This document shows positions 53,780 through 63,549 of a stretch of DNA of 64,000 nucleotides, in pieces. The stretch's first letter is position 1, and every line of letters starts with the position of its first letter. A program made the position numbers and the translations under genes. The notes under the pieces were generated by a model. It was not told the DNA's origin and did no database searches. It saw nothing but the letters and a program-made list of their open reading frames with translations. Source of the DNA: Lycorma delicatula (Eukaryota; Arthropoda; Insecta; Hemiptera; Fulgoridae); NCBI RefSeq assembly GCF_047948215.1, contig NC_134465.1:46407946-46471945 (forward strand), in the 5' to 3' direction.

Positions 53780-55762
53780 GTGTGTATATATATATATATA
53801 TATATACTCAAATCAAGAAATAGCAAAGCATTTCCGGTTCTACTAGTTAGAAATATAATCGAAGATTTCTATGTCCGACAAAAAGTTGTCCCGACAATTT
53901 CAAACCTGAAGTGAAGAGGATATTCTAACGGTTCTCTTAAGTTTATAAGAAGTTCAGTAAATTTTCTTGACTTTTCTAATATTCTAATTTTCTTAATTTT
54001 TTCTATTAGTAATAGCGGTACAATTGCAATGCAGCGGTCTTATTGTTACTATAGCCGGGGAGATCGGCATTGTTCAGCGACTAGACCGGTTTCGAACGCG
54101 TGCCCAATTCACAACATTTTCACACTTTCACAAGCTACAGCTCCAAAACGGTAAGTCGTACAAGAAAATTGTTCAAATAAAACTTGTCTGTTTTTTGAGA
54201 TTAACAACTTTTCCAAATGCAATACAGACGAAAAACAATTTTTTCCGGTGAAAAAACACATTTTTTACAACTTTAGCGCCATCTAGTATTTCAATATCAA
54301 ATTATACGGCATAACTTTAAAGACATTAATTGTAGAGGAGAATGTCCTCTATATTTTTTGTTTGTAAAACCTTTCTCTAAAATGCATAGATTTAGAGAAA
54401 AACGCATTTCAAAAACATTTTGAGTTTTTCAAAAATCTACGGGAGGGGGATGTTAAAAATCTGGAGTTAAGCTTCCCTCATCACCCCTAACATATGGAAA
54501 AAAACATCAATCGGTAGGTAAGGATTTTCAAATAAAAATACAAATTGACTGTACTAATACAGTAAAAATGTGAGATTATATTAATAAATCGATGCTTTTA
54601 AAAACATGGACTGTTTAGAGACATAATATTATCTCAATCCCTCTCACTGAAATGTTACTTTTCGTAACGGCATATCAATACATAAGTTTGTTTTTTTCTT
54701 ACAGAAACTAGTTGTACCCTAAAACGTCGTAAAAATTTGCAAAAAAATACCCGATTCACCATTTTTTAAATGATCACTAAACTTTCCCCTTTAATATACC
54801 AAATCCAGCTATATTCGTCTCAAAAGTAATGTATAGAACTGGGTTTAAATTACTTAGAGTAAGATTTAAATACTTAACCCATATTAAGAAGAGATTATTC
54901 GTTTTTAAACTAATCTATATATTTAAAATAACTGGCAAAAACTAGAATCCCCTAGTTATAAAATTTTCTTAAATCGGTCCACGACTGGACCGATTTCACC
55001 AATTTTTATTTTTAAAATGAAAGCGACTCGTAAATATCTCATCAATGATTGCCTGCCTTCTTCCGCTAAAGCGGATGTCGCAGCGCTAGCGCTTTTGAAT
55101 AAAAAAAAAAAAACACAAATCAGAAAAAATATTTGATTAAAAACATAAATTAATATTACTTTATGAAACGTCAAGAATCAAAAAATTGTGAAAAAACATT
55201 TTTATACTAGTAACAAGAAATACTTATTTAATTATCTATTATGATATTTATTCTACTTTTAAAATGTACGTAAAAGTTGTATTATTTCTTTTTCTGTATG
55301 TTGCTATAAATAATGATCGTCCGATCTTATTTATAGCGTTATTCATTCAAGCAATAAATAAACATTATTCCGTACTTTTCACTAAAACATTCCGATAATC
55401 AACAAAGATTAATTTTTTCCCTATTTGGTCATAATATAAGATTTTTGTCTTAACTTTTTTTATGTGTAATCATCATAATTGTAATCTTTTTTTGTGGCTG
55501 TTTTTTTTTTGTTTTACTAAACTTGTTCATTAACAATTATTTTCCATCATCTTTGTTTATCATAACATTAAAATTAAATGTACCACAAATGTGTATATGT
55601 GTGTGTGTGCGCGCTCACACACACACACAAATACGCATTTATAAAATACATTCAAAGGACATCTCATCCCAGAAAGGATATACATCATAACAGTAATAAG
55701 ATAACATTAGCCTTAATCAGCTGTTAATAACCAATTATGGTGATTTGATAAATAAGGTTAAA

Positions 55763-55790
<28 letters not shown>
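53780..55790. other. Non-coding, probably repeat-derived; one clean hairpin
   Basis: No gene recognised. AAATCGGTCC-ACGACT-GGACCGATTT (54971-54996) is a perfect 10-bp-arm hairpin. (GT)n/(CA)n tracts lie at about 55593-55628 and (TA)n at 55768-55800. Confidence 0.55.
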
Positions 55791-55800
<10 letters not shown>

Positions 55801-55804
<4 letters not shown>

Positions 55805-56422
55805 GGAGAGGCGAGGAGATTTGTCAGGGATTCAACGTTTTGTGTTTCACTCATTTTTATTATTACAAGTGGAGAATATATAAGATTATAATAAAGTTCA
55901 ATTAATAAAATGAGTAGATAACTCGTACAATGAAATAATTACAAATGATAATTATCACTTATCAATAACTCAGTAGTACACGAATTATAATATAAGATTA
56001 ATTCAATTTAGAATTCAAATAATATTAAAACAACTTGCGATAGACCGAGGCTCAGGGAAATAACGAATTCGCGATTACCGTCCTGGTGATCGCGAATCCC
56101 AGATCGAACAGACGTCCTGTCTGTTCGATCTGGGTTCCAAAGCAAGACTAGCTTTTCTCAATATTCTCAAATAATATGCCTACTGCATATTTCCTTTTCC
56201 TTATTAATTTTATGATACCCCTATCGTCCTGGGATCCCGACTACGTTGACAACCATGTGCCTACCTAGGCCTAAGCCTACCGCAATAAAACAATTTAAAC
56301 CTTATTTTACAAAATATTACAAGTAATAGTACATTTCTTAAAACTACTAAAAATACAGATATTCTAAAGAATATTCTCATCGTTTTGTCGGAAGATACTC
56401 CACTGTACTTTATTCTCCGACA
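55801..56422 (-). repeat. Long terminal repeat (3' LTR in element orientation)
   Basis: 622 bp, TG...CA ends with an 8-bp inverted pair TGTCGGAG/CTCCGACA. Contains the twin hairpins at 56067-56134. Confidence 0.94.
56067..56134. repeat. Twin back-to-back hairpins with identical loops (3' LTR)
   Basis: ATTCGCGATTACC-GTCCT-GGTGATCGCGAAT (one mismatch) is followed with no gap by CCCAGATCGAACAGAC-GTCCT-GTCTGTTCGATCTGGG (perfect 16-bp arms). On the element's sense strand both loops read AGGAC. Confidence 0.92.
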
Positions 56423-56558
56423 CGGCCATTCTAACAATCACACGCCCTCGGGTGTATCAAGATGGTTTAGAATACCAGTAGGAGCTGCAACTGTGCAAAG
56501 ATTCACACGGCGTTCGACGCTACCATCCTCCTTGTTGTTCCCTGGACCGCTACGGCTG

Positions 56559-57458
56559 CTACCTGGAGCCGTACAGTTTGGCGCTATGACCAGCTACCCC
56601 ACATTTGAAACACGTCACATTGCGCGATGAAGAGGATGATTCTTTGGAGCCACGATGGTTACTGCTTTGCTCCGCTTGCTTCTTCTTAAGTTTAGGACAC
56701 TCAAACTTTTTGTGACCTATTTCCCCACAGAAATGGCACTTCCCTGAAGCTGCTGGCTTAAAACGCTTCAAATCGGATGTAGATGAGTTATCTGAAGCTG
56801 ATATTGGTCTTTTTCGGGTGTAGGAAAAGCCTCGCATTTCGCTCAAAAATTCGGCTTCCGTTTTGATGTCGCTAGTTAATGCTACGCGCTCCACTCGATT
56901 ATCAATATGGGTCAATCGCGCAAGCACAACCGCATTAACTATTTCGTCAACTGTTAAAGACCTCCAGCGGGCCTTTAGCGATGATCGAAGTCGAATGCCA
57001 AAGGCGCCGACACTTTGATCCTTGGTTGGTGCCTCCTGATGAATTTTCAGCACAACCGCTGTCGCAGTTTCTTGTCCCCCGAAGCGTGACACAAAAAGTT
57101 CTTTTAATTGAGGCCACTGTATACCCGAAATTGCCACTTGGGATAGCCACTGAGCTGCTGAACCTTCCAAAGCTTTGCTAAGCGCAGATATCAATTCACT
57201 GCCTTGAAGAGGATTTTCTAATAGACACAGTTCTGCTGCAGAGCACCAAGCAACAGAATCCGATCCCGCACTCTCAGGATTAAATCGTGGTAACGCAACA
57301 CTTTTCTTTGTCGATAATGGCTTTTGTATACAACACTTCATAAACTCAAACAATGTATTCCACTGATCAGGTGATGGACCAGATGGAGACGATCCCACTT
57401 CTGATGTCGGAGAGGCGAGGAGATTTGTCAGGGATTCAACGTTTTGTGTTTCACTCAT
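56559..57458 (-). CDS. Gag-like protein with CCHC zinc knuckles, 299 residues
   Basis: The natural start is the ATG at 57458 (MSETQNVESL). The longer upstream frame is AT-rich leader. Residues 1-18 are encoded inside the 5' LTR. About residues 55-210 form a capsid-like region beginning LPRFNPESAGSDSVAW, the kind found in Ty3/gypsy-type Gag, including ISALSKALEGSAAQWL and LKELFVSRFGG. A basic, Ser-rich linker leads to a complete CX2CX4HX4C knuckle (CHFCGEIGHKKFEC, about 241-254). A second knuckle starts at about residue 283 (CFKCGVAGH), but its last Cys is replaced and the frame stops six codons later. In the neighbouring frame a Cys appears at that point and stays open for about 45 codons, so the natural fusion into a pol region was probably lost through a small indel. 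Structural protein only; clade inferred. Confidence 0.88.
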   Translation of the reverse strand: MSETQNVESLTNLLASPTSEVGSSPSGPSPDQWNTLFEFMKCCIQKPLSTKKSVALPRFNPESAGSDSVAWCSAAELCLLENPLQGSELISALSKALEGSAAQWLSQVAISGIQWPQLKELFVSRFGGQETATAVVLKIHQEAPTKDQSVGAFGIRLRSSLKARWRSLTVDEIVNAVVLARLTHIDNRVERVALTSDIKTEAEFLSEMRGFSYTRKRPISASDNSSTSDLKRFKPAASGKCHFCGEIGHKKFECPKLKKKQAEQSSNHRGSKESSSSSRNVTCFKCGVAGHSAKLYGSR

Positions 57459-58023
57459 TTTTATTATTACAAGTGGAGAATATATAAGATTATAATAAAG
57501 TTCAATTAATAAAAATGAGTAGATAACTCGTACAATGAAATAATTACAAATGATAATTATCACTTATCAATAACTCAGTAGTACACGAATTATAATATAA
57601 GATTAATTCAATTTAGAATTCAAATAATATTAAAACAACTTGCGATAGACCGAGGCTCAGGGAAATAACGAATTCGCGATTACCGTCCTGGTGATCGCGA
57701 ATCCCAGATCGAACAGACGTCCTGTCTGTTCGATCTGGGTTCCAAAGCAAGACTACCTTTTCTCAATATTCTCAAATAATATGCCTACTGCATATTTCCT
57801 TTTCCTTATTAATTTTATGATACCCCTATCGTCCTGGGATCCCGACTACGTTGACAACCATGTGCCTACCTAGGCCTAAGCCTACCGCAATAAAACAATT
57901 TAAACCTTATTTTACAAAATATTACAAGTAATAGTACATTTCTTAAAACTACTAAAAATACAGATATTCTAAAGAATATTCTCATCGTTTTGTCGGAAGA
58001 TACTCCACTGTACTTTATTCTCC

Positions 58024-58027
<4 letters not shown>
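57405..58027 (-). repeat. Long terminal repeat (5' LTR in element orientation)
   Basis: 623 bp, nearly identical to its partner. It would carry the element's promoter, the twin hairpins (57672-57739) in the leader and the gag start codon at 57458. Confidence 0.94.
57672..57739. repeat. Twin back-to-back hairpins (5' LTR), about 210 nt upstream of the gag start
   Basis: Identical to the pair at 56067-56134. If transcription starts upstream of them, both would lie in the gag leader RNA. Confidence 0.92.
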
Positions 58028-58062
<35 letters not shown>

Positions 58063-58075
58063 ATTATTATTATTT
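58028..58075. repeat. (TA)n then (TTA)n microsatellite
   Basis: Continues the TA tract that was split by the LTR element. Confidence 0.9.
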
Positions 58076-58091
58076 TGTAATATATACATCT

Positions 58092-59580
58092 ATTTTTTTT
58101 TGTCTTCAGTCATTTGACTGGTTTGATGCAGCTCTCCAAGATTCCCTATCTAGTGCTAGTCGTTTCATTTCAGTATACCTTCTACATCCTACATCCCTAA
58201 CAATTTGTTTTACATATTCCAAACGTGGCCTGCCTGCACAATTTTTCCCTTCTACCTGTCCTTCCAATATTAAAGCGACTATTCCAGGATGTCTTAGTAT
58301 GTGGCCTATAAGTATGTCTCTTCTTTTAACTATATTTTTCCAAATGTTTCTTTCTTCATCTATTTGCCTCTTCATTTGTCACTTTATCCACCCATCTGAT
58401 TTTTAACATTCTCCTATAGCACCACATTTCAAAAGTTCCTAATCTTTTCTTCTCAGATACTCCGATCGTCCAAGTTTCACTCCCATATAAAGCGACACTC
58501 CAAACATATACTTTCAAAAATCTTTTCCTGACATTTAAATTAATTTTTGATGTAAACAAATTATATTTCTTACTGAAGGCTCGTTTAGCTTGTGCTATTC
58601 GGCATTTTATATCGCTTCTGCTTCGTCCATCTTTAGTAATTCTACCTCCCAAATAACAAAATTCTTCTACTTCCATACTCTTTTCTCCTCCTGTTTTCAC
58701 ATTCAGTGGTCCATCTTTGTTATTTCTACTACATTTCATTACTTTCGATTTGTTCTTGTTTATTTTCATGCGATCGTTGTTGCGTAGGACTTCATCTATG
58801 CCGTTCATTGTTTCTTCTAAATCCATTTTACTCTCGGCTAGAATTACTATATCATCAGCAAATCGTAGCATCTTTATCTTTTCACCTTGTACTGTTACTC
58901 CGAATCTAAATTGTTCTTTAACATCATTAACTGCTAGTTCCATGTAAAGATTAAAAATTAACGGAGATAGGGAACATCCTTGCCGGACTCCCTTTCTTAT
59001 TACGGCTTCTTTCTTGTGTTTTTTAATTATTACTGTTGCTGTTTGGTTCCTGTACATGTTAGCAATTGTTCTTCTATCTCTGTATTTGAACCCTAATTTT
59101 TTTAAAATGCTGAACATTTTATTCCAGTCTATGTTATGCCTTTTCTAGGTGTATAAACGCCAAGTATGTTGGTTTGTTTTTCTTTAATCTTCCTTCTACT
59201 ATTAATCTGAGGCCTAAAATTGCTTCCCTTGTCCCTATACTTTTCCTGAAACCAAATTGGTCTTCTCCTATCACTTCCTCCACTCTCCTCTCAATTCTTC
59301 TGTATAGAATTCTAGTTAAGATTTTTGATGCATGACTAGTTAAACTAATTGTTCTGTTTTCTTCACATTTATCTGCCCCTGCTTTCTTTGGTATCATTAC
59401 TATAACACTTTTTTTTAAGTCTGACGGAAATTCCCCTTTTTCATAAATATTACACACCAGTTTGTATAATCTATCAATCGCTTCCTCACCTGCACTGCGC
59501 AGTAATTCTACAGGTATTCCGTCTATTCCAGGAGCCTTTCTGCCATTTAAATCTTTTAATGCTCTCTTAAATTCAGATCT
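58092..59580 (-). pseudogene. LINE-A copy g
   Basis: Minus strand, poly(A) as T-run at 58092-58100, 5'-truncated at about 59580 (ALKDLNGRK region). 59457-59134 and 59117-58356 give the RT blocks with a small deletion between them at the FDNVDW site (59135-59140). FADDIVILAE is intact. It shares with copy c the 8-bp deletion that turns EEVLRQIDEE into EEANR-stop (58356-58375), and the remaining C-terminus is read in a shifted frame at 58375-58106. A possible short target duplication (ATCTAT) is too weak to rely on. Confidence 0.9.
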
Positions 59581-59584
59581 ATAT

Positions 59585-60320
59585 ATTAGATAAAACTTGT
59601 ACTGCTACTTTCGTCAGATATTAAAAACTAAAATGGTATATGTAATTTCTGATGGTAGGGAATAGAAATTTTGCAAAATTTGATTTTGAAAGTTTATGCT
59701 CTACCTAAAAGCTACATATCTTTTTAAAAGTTCCTATCCTAAATCATCTAAGTAAATAGTTGAAAATGGAAAATTCGCAAATTTCTATAAACCTGATTTA
59801 AAAATCAAAAATTCTGTACAAAATTTTATGACATGATAAATATCCCATTAATAATAATTAACATACTGACTAAATTTGAAAAAAAAAAAACGGTTCATCC
59901 AGTCTGAAGGTATATAGTGAAAAGAGTGCGACATACACACATACTCGTATGTACGAATTTCCATTCATAAACCCGAATTTTTTTGTTTTAATCAACGTCG
60001 TAGGATGTGAAAATATTGAAATTTATAGGGAAAAAAAATCTAATAAGTGATTTTTTGGACTGATCATCATCTTATATATGTCGCAGGTAGATGATGAAAA
60101 CGGAGATTTGATCAGATACCTAAAGTAGATGATCAATTCACGGAAGACGTTAACGTTACAACTCTGTGGGGTGATTTCCCTAAAGAAAGTAAGTAAGTGA
60201 TTTGATAAAATCCTTAACTGTTTCAGTGAAAAGATGAAATAATATTGTTTAGATATTAAAAGTATTTATTTAATAAATCATGCATTATTAAATGTAAAGT
60301 GGTCATCGGAAGAAGAAGAG
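59585..60320. other. Non-coding, probably repeat-derived spacer
   Basis: Contains phrases like GTTCATCCAGTCTGAAGG and CGTCGTAGGATGTGAAAATA that echo family E wording, but no boundary could be set. A GAA-rich run lies at 60308-60345. Confidence 0.45.
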
Positions 60321-60345
60321 GAAGAAGAAGATGAAGAAGAAGGAA

Positions 60346-60760
60346 GACCCTCTACTCGTCCCAACATCACGGACAGGAGTCCGGAACAGAGCCCAGCAGA
60401 GATGCGTCCTGAAAGGCAGCCATAACAGAAGTGGATGAAGAACTTCTACCTGACCTCTCCTTTAACACTTACATGTAAATCAAATTAAACCAGAAATTGC
60501 GAGTCCTCCGGAGAAGGGGTCGCATTGCTCCCTCCTGATAGTTAGTGCCCCGTTGTGGCGTATTCCTGCTAGCCTATGAAGCTTTAGCACCGAAAGGACT
60601 TCAGTGAACGGTCTGAAGGGGAATCACGTCGGGAGGACAGGTTGCATAAGCCTAGCCTTCCGCGGTCGGCCCATAAAATGGGTTCGATAACACTGGTTTA
60701 ACAACGGATTGGAATGCAATTAAATCCGTCCCTAAAACACACAATACTAAATAAGACAAA
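60346..60760 (+). repeat. GC-rich non-coding block, LINE 3' UTR-like
   Basis: Much richer in GC than its flanks, with the style of the R1-like 3' UTR at 37.9-38.2 kb (GGAATCACGTCGGGAGGACA, TTCCGCGGTCGGCCC). No frame, no poly(A) found. Assignment is by texture only. Confidence 0.35.
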
Positions 60761-60994
60761 ACTTGTAAAAATTAGATCTGTCATTTAAAAAAAACCTTAA
60801 AAACACGCCCGATAGAATCATCCAGCAACAAGGGACTCTGTCCAGGTTCTGCGATCCGTAGGGAGAATATATAAACTCCTGCCAACTTTGCATTCCATTC
60901 CATTCCAAATGTAAAGTAGGTAATACAACAATAGTCATTGAAACACAAATTATTTATTCGAAACTAATCGAAAAAACTTATAACCTAATTACTT

Positions 60995-61552
60995 AACTTT
61001 TTTCTTTTTTATTTGCCCCGCCCCCCAGAGCCGTACACATACTGAAACAGAAACTCAACTCAGCTCTGTTGGGGGGGGGGGGGTGCCATTGCCTCAAACC
61101 ACCTGGGCTTTAACTCTGGGCCCGGCTATGCCTTTCCAAAGGTCCCACTCAGACAGCCGGGACTCGGTCTTTTCTTGCCATGCCTCAAATAAGGAGATCT
61201 CTCCGAGGAGGTACCCTCACCGGGACTCCGGTCTTTACATTGCTTCGCCTCAAATGGAGAACCCCAGAATGGAATGGGTCCCCACCTCCTGGACTGCGGT
61301 CTTAATTTTTTCCCGCGGCGGCTCCGGAAGGAGTCCCTGCCCGATCATCGAAATTAAGACGCCGGAATATTCCACCCATCCCGGACGAGGCTATCCCGAC
61401 CGGAACCACATGGTAACCAGATACAACAACAGCCGATCCTCATGCCGCTTGGGTAATTTTGCAATCCCAGCCTCCAGGGGCGCGTCCATGCACATTACAG
61501 GAAGAACATCTGGCCTCCCGGTGACAGCCCTTCCTGACGTGGTCAGGAACAA
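60995..61552 (-). repeat. GC-rich retroposed block, LINE 3' UTR-like
   Basis: A TTTTTTCTTTTTT run at about 60998-61012 could be its minus-strand A-rich tail, and it ends where R copy 4 begins. There is a G-run of about 14 at 61069-61083. ACTTAA occurs at both edges, a weak possible target duplication. The 158-residue plus-strand ORF (61083-61559) reads through it but has no similarity I know and starts at the G-run. Confidence 0.45.
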
Positions 61553-62028
61553 AACTTAATTTAAAATATTTATCATTTTATTTAAATTTAATATTTTTCT
61601 TTTCTTTAATTCAATGATTAAAATAACGAGAATACTAAACCGCGTGTATACCGTATTTAATTCGCACGATTACGGCGATACTAGCGGCGACAGTCGGCAT
61701 TAACTAAACTAGTGTAATTTCACAACCCACATAGAATAAATTTCGCTTGTACGGTTGGCAGCTACTGTAGCAGCAAAGCTTAACGTACAGAGTCGACCGA
61801 GCGATTGAGTACGAGATACTTTTAGACCGAGTTACTTTTTTTTACACTTTAAATATTATTCATTTATTTAATTTTACCGCTCACCTGTGACGTCACCACA
61901 ACATAGAAGACGACTATAAAACATTTTTTTGGGTGGGGGTGCGATTTCGCAAATTTTTTTTGCAGATATTGTCATTTTTGAAGCGTTAACCGTTCTAGAG
62001 ATATAACGTGATTTAGAGGCCAAAACCG

Positions 62029-62067
<39 letters not shown>

Positions 62068-62240
62068 ATATATACGAACATTAACATACGGAAAATTTCC
62101 ATCCGGTTTTTTTATTTTTTCGGTTTCTTAGGTATCAAAAGTAAAGATCCGGTAAAAAATGGATATGCTCAAATTGGACCGATTATAATATTTTCCCTTC
62201 TATAGCTATTGCTCTGCTATAGTGCTATCTAGACGGGTAA
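61553..62240 (+). repeat. Repeat family R, copy 4 (5' part missing)
   Basis: Begins at the AACTTAATTTAAAATATTTA phrase, lacks the first 120 bp of R, and runs to GCTATCTAGACGGG. The tRNA-like core (about 61755-61830) is decayed. A (CA)n run lies at 62033-62061. Confidence 0.8.
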
Positions 62241-62244
62241 GTAA

Positions 62245-62670
62245 AAATCGAGCAAGACGTTATCAGATTAGCGGTCCGTTACATCAGTAACATAAAATTA
62301 TCGACCAGAAAATAATTTTAAACAGTTTGAGAAAGGCTGGATAAAATACTAGATATTTGTGTACCGCTTAATTTAATTAGGAAAAACATCTGTTTTTAGT
62401 AACAAGTTTGGGTACTGGTGTATTATAACGGCACCACCATAGTTTGGAAGTTATAACCAGCGCGACTGGTGGCGAGTTAAATAACTACGTTCTACTTATC
62501 AGTAAGACGATAAATTAAAAATATTTGTTAAAGTTAACAGTGAACTTATAAATAAAATGTGTGCCCTTAGAATTTAGAATCTCCCACGTTATGAAGAGGA
62601 AGCTGTTGGATTTATGCAGGAAAAGGCTATTCTTCCGAAGGGATTAAAATGTGCAATTCAGAAATCGACC
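62245..62670. other. Spacer, nothing recognised
   Basis: No supported feature. Confidence 0.45.
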
Positions 62671-62685
62671 ATTCCTGGTTGACCT

Positions 62686-62978
62686 CTTTTTTCCTGTTTA
62701 GCCTCCGGTAACTACCGTTTAGATAATTCTTCAGAGGATGAATGAGGATGATATGTATGAGTGTAAATGAAGTGTAGTCTTGTACATTCTCAGTTCGATC
62801 ATTCCTGAGGTGTGTGGTTAATTGAAACCCAACCACCAAAGAACACCGGTATCCACGATCTAGTATTCAAATCCATGTAAAAATAATTGGCTTTATTAAG
62901 ACTTGAACGGTGTAACTCTCGACTTCCAAATCAGCTGATTTGGGAAGACGCGTTAACCACTAGACCAACCCGGTGGAT
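62686..62978 (-). repeat. SINE S1, full length, 15-bp TSD
   Basis: ATTCCTGGTTGACCT occurs at 62671-62685 and 62979-62993, perfect. The tail is the T-run at 62687-62692 and the head with A box, palindrome and B box lies at 62900-62975. Sequence right of it (62994 on) is again S1-like, so it landed in or beside another S1 copy. Confidence 0.9.
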
Positions 62979-62993
62979 ATTCCTGGTTGACCT

Positions 62994-63110
62994 GAGACTA
63001 CACTTCATTTACATTCATACATATCATCCTCTGAAGTATTGCCTTTGGTGGTTCCGGAGGTTAAAAAAAAGAAAAAAAGAAAAGGGAGGCTAAACAAATA
63101 GTTTAGATGA
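62994..63110 (+). repeat. SINE S1 body fragment
   Basis: GAGACTACACTTCATTTACA through CATCCTCTGAAGTATT to an A/G-rich tail. The head is missing. Confidence 0.7.
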
Positions 63111-63111
63111 T

Positions 63112-63172
63112 TCCTGACATTTGTGGTTAATTCAAACCCGACCATAAAAGAACATCGGTATTCACAGTCTAA
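63112..63172 (-). repeat. SINE S1 fragment, inverted
   Basis: Reverse-complemented it reads GTGAATACCGATGTTCTTTT and GGTTTGAATTAACCACAAAT, the middle of S1. Confidence 0.65.
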
Positions 63173-63452
63173 CCTACCGACTTGTCTAGTGGTACCCGTC
63201 TTCCCAAATCAGTTGATTTGGAAGTCGAGAGTTCCAGTATTCAAATCCTATTAAAGTAAGATATTTTTACACGGATTTGAATACTAGATCGTGGATACCG
63301 GTGTTCTTTGGTGGTTGGGTTTTAATTAACCACACATCTAAGGAATGGTCGAACTGAGACTATACAAGACTACACTTCATTTACACTCATACATATAATC
63401 CTCTGAAGTATTATCTGAAAGGTAATTCCCGGAGGCTGAACAGGAAAAAGAG
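63173..63452 (+). repeat. SINE S1, near full length
   Basis: A-box-like CTTGTCTAGTGGTACCCGTC, a variant palindrome (AAATCAGTTGATTT), ATTCAAATCC as B box, body and tail AACAGGAAAAAGAGAG. No clear target duplication. Confidence 0.82.
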
Positions 63453-63454
63453 AG

Positions 63455-63545
63455 GTAGTCACGGTTTAGTATTAAAATTGGAACTGCCTTTACTAGGATT
63501 TGAACCTTAGAACTCCCGATTTCAAAATCGACTGATTAAGATAAA
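63455..63545 (-). repeat. SINE S1 head fragment, inverted
   Basis: Contains the reverse complement of the B box (GGATTTGAACC) and of a decayed palindrome (GATTTCAAAATCGACTG). Confidence 0.6.
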
Positions 63546-63549
63546 GCCA

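Larger units (their letters stand above)
55801..58027 (-). mobile_element. Gag-only LTR retrotransposon, recent
   Basis: Two direct repeats of 622 and 623 bp (55801-56422 and 57405-58027), each beginning TGTCGGAG and ending CTCCGACA, bracket a 982-bp internal region. They differ, by eye, at one substitution and one single-base indel. The element is oriented on the minus strand. The only protein is a gag-like frame. There is no protease, reverse transcriptase, RNase H or integrase, so it must be mobilised in trans by a relative. Both flanks are (TA)n, so it landed in a TA microsatellite and the exact target duplication cannot be read. No convincing polypurine tract or tRNA primer site was found. 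Confidence 0.94.

Noticed and set aside
61083..61559. 158-codon Pro/Ser/Arg-rich ORF
   Set aside because: Starts in a G-run, has no recognisable domain, and ends at the R repeat boundary. GC-rich UTR-like sequence keeps the frame open.
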